Assembly: GCA_026874595.1 (NCBI GenBank)
Contig: CM049314.1
Span: 73,798,300-73,862,299, forward strand
Reading direction: 5' to 3'
Length of the DNA stretch: 64,000 bases
DNA from: Sipunculus nudus
Lineage: Eukaryota; Annelida; Sipuncula; Golfingiida; Sipunculidae
In this document: piece after piece, positions 59,684-64,000 of the stretch
How the letters are laid out: each line of letters starts with the position of its first letter
Position numbering within the stretch: position 1 is the first letter of the stretch
The notes under the pieces: model-generated
Told to the model about the DNA's origin: nothing
What the model saw: the letters and a program-made list of their open reading frames with translations, nothing else
Databases searched by the model: none
Translations under genes and position numbers: made by a program

Positions 59684-61007
59684 GTGAGAACATTTTACTT
59701 GTTTCTATTTAACTGTCTCAAGATTTAATTTAAAGGGACAAAACAATTTATACATTACTATTAATGAAATTATATTTTTAGTTCCCCGCTTCAAGAAGGA
59801 AGGACTACAAATATGCTCCACATCTGTCTGTCTGTCTGTCCCAACCCATTCTTTTGCCAGTTATCTCAAGTACCACTACACCAATCATTACGAATTGTTT
59901 TTAGACAAAGTTATCACTTGACTAGCATTTGATTATAACCAGCATGTGCTGCCACCTATTGCTCCTATTGTTGTCCCTAGATCAACTTTCACTCTCTTTC
60001 AGACAACTCAGTAAATAAGAACACTTTAGCCTTCAAATCATATGCAAGAATTCATTGTACAGGGTTCTCACCAGGTCATTTCAGCGTAACGGGCCGTTAC
60101 GCTGTTATGTGTCAAGATAAAGTTGTGATTAGGGCCGCTACGCTGATTTTTCTTGAGCCTAACGGCAAATTTATGACCATGTGCCGGATGAAGACTGAAT
60201 ATTAACAGTTCCAAGTTTAAATCCCGTCAAAATATCATGAGCTCTTGTTTGTTTTAACACGCTTTTCCCGCACCCTGACAGCTGACATTAGCCTGCATAT
60301 ATATCAAGGTCATGACATGAACGTCTATTGGTCCGTTTCTATGACCCAGTCAGACAAGTGCTCATTTGCATACGCTCAGTTGTTTCTGGGACTGCTGAGT
60401 TGATAGATAGTGGGCATATGAGGGCGAGCTCAAGGCGGGTTTGACCTTTATACGACCCACTTCAAGCAAAGATTTGGCAAAGGAGCTTGTTTACAATAAC
60501 ATGCACACATGTTAAATGTAGGCCTAATCGTTATTTGGCCCCATAAAAAAATTTGACGAATTCAATCAACTGGGCTGATATTTTATTCCATCTCATCTCT
60601 GTTTGAGCGGCGCAGATTTCAAGTTTGTTGCCATCACTGGTCAGGACACGGTGACAGCGGTCAGCATTTGGAAAGTGCAGGTCAACAGTTAAAATGACAT
60701 ATAGGCCAAATACAATCCCTATCATACGTCAGCATATTCAAAATATTCATTAGTCAAGAGTGGAACTGAAGGCTATAATTGCGTTAAAATGTGCGTCTTG
60801 ACTTTTCAAACGGTATCGGATGGAGAACACGTTCGTGCATAAAAGTTCCTTTGAGCCCAAGAGTACCGTGACAGGGTTTTATTTGGGTGACCGGAGTATT
60901 GTTTCGCCGAGAAATTTATTACCGTGTACCGTGTGTAAAATGGTGTGCAAAGAAATCAAAGAAATATGTTAACATACCGTTAATTCGTGATTTATTTTGC
61001 AATGTTT
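59684..61007. other. Intron after exon 10
   Basis: Contains a GTCTGTCTGTCTGTCC patch (59827), a 23-bp palindrome and a stretch with more balanced base composition (60060-60900). No exon with the needed phase was found. The minus-strand frame at 60531-60725 has no recognised domain. Confidence 0.45.
60082..60104. repeat. Perfect 23-bp palindrome with 11-bp arms
   Basis: CAGCGTAACGG and CCGTTACGCTG are separated by one G. Related partial copies (GGGCCGCTACGCTG, CCTAACGGC) follow within 75 bases. Confidence 0.9.
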
Positions 61008-63644
61008 TTAGCTCATTGTCCATTGTCCGTCGTCCGTCTGTCTGTCTGTCCGTCCGTCCGGTGTCCGGATGTCCGACTGTAAGACTGGCACGTTTCGACA
61101 CCATTGGACCTACGAATCTGAAATTTGCCATACGGTTAGATGTCTCCAAAATCTCCTACCATACCGAAAATTGGGTCAATAGGACTTCGTTCTTTTGAGA
61201 TATTAAGGAAAAACCTCAATTTTTTATTAGAAATCTATTTTCACTCTTCAGGACTGCCTAATTTCAAAACCACTCATCTGGTTTTCTTCATATTTACCAT
61301 AAATATTCCTCTATATAGTTCCTATGTACAAGCCAGAAATTTAGTCAGTATTATTTAATTTTAAAAATTTATGGGCCCAAACATAATGGACTTTGTAAAA
61401 AAATCAGGAAAGATATTTGGTCACTGAAGACCAAAAGTGTTAAAGGTAGGGACTTTTTTTCAGTAATACAACTTTAACTGATCAAAATTTAATTGTATAC
61501 CAAAAATTAGATCAAAATCTGTTAATTTTTTTTTAATATTGGCAAAAATATAAAATTGGTACCTTAAATTTTACCTTACTTTTGCCCAAGTTTGACCATG
61601 GCACAGTTTTTTCCTGTCAGTACTGTGGATTTAATTTTCACAGCATGTTTTTGCATTCTGTCTGTTAACACCAAAAATTTGAAACTAGTTGATCAAAAAC
61701 TGTAAATTTTATTCAAGTTTTCAAGCACCATGTCACATCAAGTTTACTTCAAGCTAGTGTTATGCAGTTTGCTAGAGCTCAGCTCCCCAGCTTCAGCTCT
61801 TAAAGTTCCTTAAATTTAGCATACAATTAGATGTCTCCAAAATCCCCTACCATGCAAAGAATTTGATCACTGGGACTTAATTCCTTCGAAATATTAATGA
61901 AAAACTTCATTTTTCCATTAAAAACCCATTGTTACACTAAAACTGCGTAATATCAAAACCACTGATCTGACTTTGATCATATATAATATACATATTTTTC
62001 TATACATTCGCTATGCACATGCCAGAAATGATGTCAGTATTGCGTAATTATTTTAAGTTATGGGCCCAAACATAATGCACTTTTTAAAAAATCAAGAAAT
62101 ATATTTACTCCCTTAACAAGAGGATTGCTGAAGCTAGAGATTTTTTGTCAGGGATGTAACAATATTTAATCAAGATTCAATTGAATACCAAAAATTAGTT
62201 CCGAATTTTTCAAATTTTATAAGTTATCAAAAATATAAAATTAGTACCTTAGATTTTGCTCAACTTTGACATGGCTGGTTTGTTTCCTGAGAGCACTGTT
62301 GATATAATTTTCATATCATGCACACATAAGGATTTCATCTTTGTAGTTTAGAAAGCTGAAAGAAATTGGCCAAATATTGTAGCTTTTATTAATGTTTTTA
62401 TGAGACCATGTCAGACCCAGGCTTAATCCAGCTCCTCTTCAGTCACCTGTATGTTGACCTTGTTGACCTTTCATCAGATTATGCATGCTTGAGCGAAGCA
62501 TACACTGGGGCAGCCAGGCAGCTAATGCCCAGCCACAGTTGATCCAGGTGTCCAACCCAACTCATCTAGTAGTTTTGAAACACAACATAACAATAAACAA
62601 TAAATCAATAATTTTGTATTAGTTTTTTTATAACAAATTAAAGAAAAATGAATAGAAAAGGAGTTTGTTAGTTGATGAGTAACAGAAAATTAACTAGCAG
62701 TTACTGATGATGTAAGAATCTTGTATGAATGGATAAAATGTCAATGTCAATGTTATTCCAAATAACACCATGCAGTCACCTATGGTATTTTTCAGTAAAA
62801 TTTTAATGATAAAAAAATAAATCATATTCATTACTAATCATTAGGGGTCATATGAAGGAAATTAATGATAGACAAAGATGCAGTTGATAATATTAATCTA
62901 GATTCCTACTGTGTCTAGTGTGTAGATTGATGTGAAAGTAGTCCAAAGTGAACATATTACATTTATTTTTTTTAATATAAATAAAAGCCATAAAAACCAG
63001 GTACTTATGATCATTATTTAAATTTGTGAATTTTGTATATTCTGGATTCTCAACATCATTGTTTGGCTAAAACTGAATAAATTCTAGACATGGTGCAAAT
63101 GCTTTGCAAATGTATTTGAAAGGAATATGAATATGTACTGCATTAAAAAATTTTATTGCATAAGAATGGGAATTTTGTAAAAATGAAAGTATTTGAATAC
63201 CTGTGCAGATACTTTCAAAATGTATTCATGAATGCATTCATGAATATATTCTCTGATATTATTTCAATAATCATTTCAGTTCTATTTTATTTAAAAAAAT
63301 CATATGATTTTCTTATTATTTTTCAAAATAAAAATTATATTGGCACAATATTTGTTATTAAATTTTAATAAATAGTTAAACTCTTTTATTATATGTGCTG
63401 CTTATAAGTTATATGGCCAAGTCAAAATCTGTGTGACAATAGCACTCCATTTGTTAATAAAATAAATGAAATCAATCCTCTTCCCTGTCTCCAAAGATAC
63501 TATCAAAATCATACATAAGCTAAACATCAACAACTCATAATAAAGCTTATATTTATTACCACATAAAACAAGCATGTGCCTCTTTCCCAAATCATATTTT
63601 TTATCATATATAACAGCTGAGCGCCATGACCCATGGGTCCCTTG
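61008..63644 (+). mobile_element. HL-A long element
   Basis: The 5' end is shortened (TTTTTAGCTCATTGTCCATT, lacking the first hairpin); the body parallels 52419-55034 throughout; 3' CAGCTGAGCGCCATGACCC, ATGGGTCCCTTG. No coding capacity. Confidence 0.7.
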
Positions 63645-63877
63645 TTTTTTGCAACGTGTTTGTTCAGGGGTATGCAGGTCGAAAGTGTCTGGGGTCATCT
63701 TGACCTTGGAATGGGAATCGCCCAAATCGCGAAAAGCGGTCCAGACTTCCGACAACCTTTAAGCCAGTTCATTTAAAGTAGGGATGGTAGGGTTCATGGT
63801 TCATGCAATGACTGAACTTTCGGAATGAAGTATGTAAACTCTTTCGTGAAAGGTGTATTTACCATTTTGTTTTCACT
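63645..63877. other. Unassigned sequence
   Basis: Between HL-A copies, with no recognised gene or terminus. Confidence 0.35.
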
Positions 63878-64000
63878 GGTAAATTCGCATTCTTTGTTTT
63901 TAGCTCAGCAGACTTTCAGTCATGCTGGGCTATAGCGATGGGTCTTTGTCCGGCGTCCTTCCGTCTGTCCGGCCGGACGGTAAATTCGCATTCTTTGTTT
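63878..64000 (+). mobile_element. HL-A 5' end fragment between 22-bp direct repeats
   Basis: GGTAAATTCGCATTCTTTGT occurs at 63878 and again at 63979. Between them lie TTAGCTCAGCAGACTTTCAG and a GTCCGGCCGGAC palindrome (63967-63978). The window ends inside the second repeat. Confidence 0.55.

Noticed and set aside
60531-60725. 64-codon minus-strand open frame in the less repetitive region
   Set aside because: No recognisable domain, no splice context and no conserved motif; length is within chance expectation.

Overview
The window looks like A+T-rich nuclear DNA from an invertebrate animal. Genes are split by GT-AG introns of 0.5 to 21 kb, and most of the intron sequence is layered transposable elements. 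The repeat style (ends of the AGCTCAGCTGAC type, T-rich insertion sites, tandem-repeat-bearing elements ending in a hairpin) resembles what I know from molluscs, but I cannot assign a species. Nothing suggests a bacterial or viral genome.

One host gene is visible, on the + strand. Ten coding exons between 7565 and 59683 join without a frame break into about 516 codons. The order is a short Cys-containing linker, a C-type lectin-like domain, an F5/8-type (discoidin) domain, an EGF-like domain and a second discoidin domain. Every module begins and ends in phase 1. The 5' end (signal peptide, promoter) and the 3' end lie outside the window. The product is most likely a secreted or cell-surface multidomain lectin or adhesion protein; its ligand and role are unknown.

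The rest is mostly mobile DNA. I group the elements by eye into families named here HL-A to HL-F. HL-A, B, C and E share the plan of Helentron/Helitron2-like rolling-circle elements: a 5' terminal motif, its reverse complement just inside the 3' end, a 3' hairpin ending in CTTG or CTAG, and insertion into T runs. HL-D (seven 180-bp tandem units) and HL-F are shown mainly by their terminal hairpins. A 3.68-kb Ty3/gypsy-type LTR retrotransposon (30446-34128), with no gag and several breaks in pol, sits inside an HL-E copy. There is also a 0.85-kb inverted-repeat-bounded GC-rich segment, a probable tRNA-derived SINE and several simple repeats.

Layout: 1-814 nested HL-A/HL-E tails; 1295-2147 inverted-repeat segment; 3298-6527 HL-A hosting HL-E, which hosts HL-B; 7565 first exon; 9520-13810 HL-A copies around exon 2; 13970-14532 HL-F; 14690-19798 HL-B, HL-A and HL-E; 20072-23468 lectin exon 3 and discoidin exons; 24179-34949 HL-E copies hosting HL-D and the LTR element, with exon 6 between; 34961-38222 EGF and second discoidin exons; 38223-59523 a 21-kb intron of nested elements; 59524 last visible exon; 61008-63644 another long HL-A.

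The most unusual signals are a 12-bp palindrome (GGTGGCGCCACC) placed inside otherwise different element families, repeated insertion of elements into the T run just after it, and element 3' ends lying 9 to 11 bases upstream of two splice acceptors of the host gene. All boundaries were read by eye without a repeat library or alignment program.
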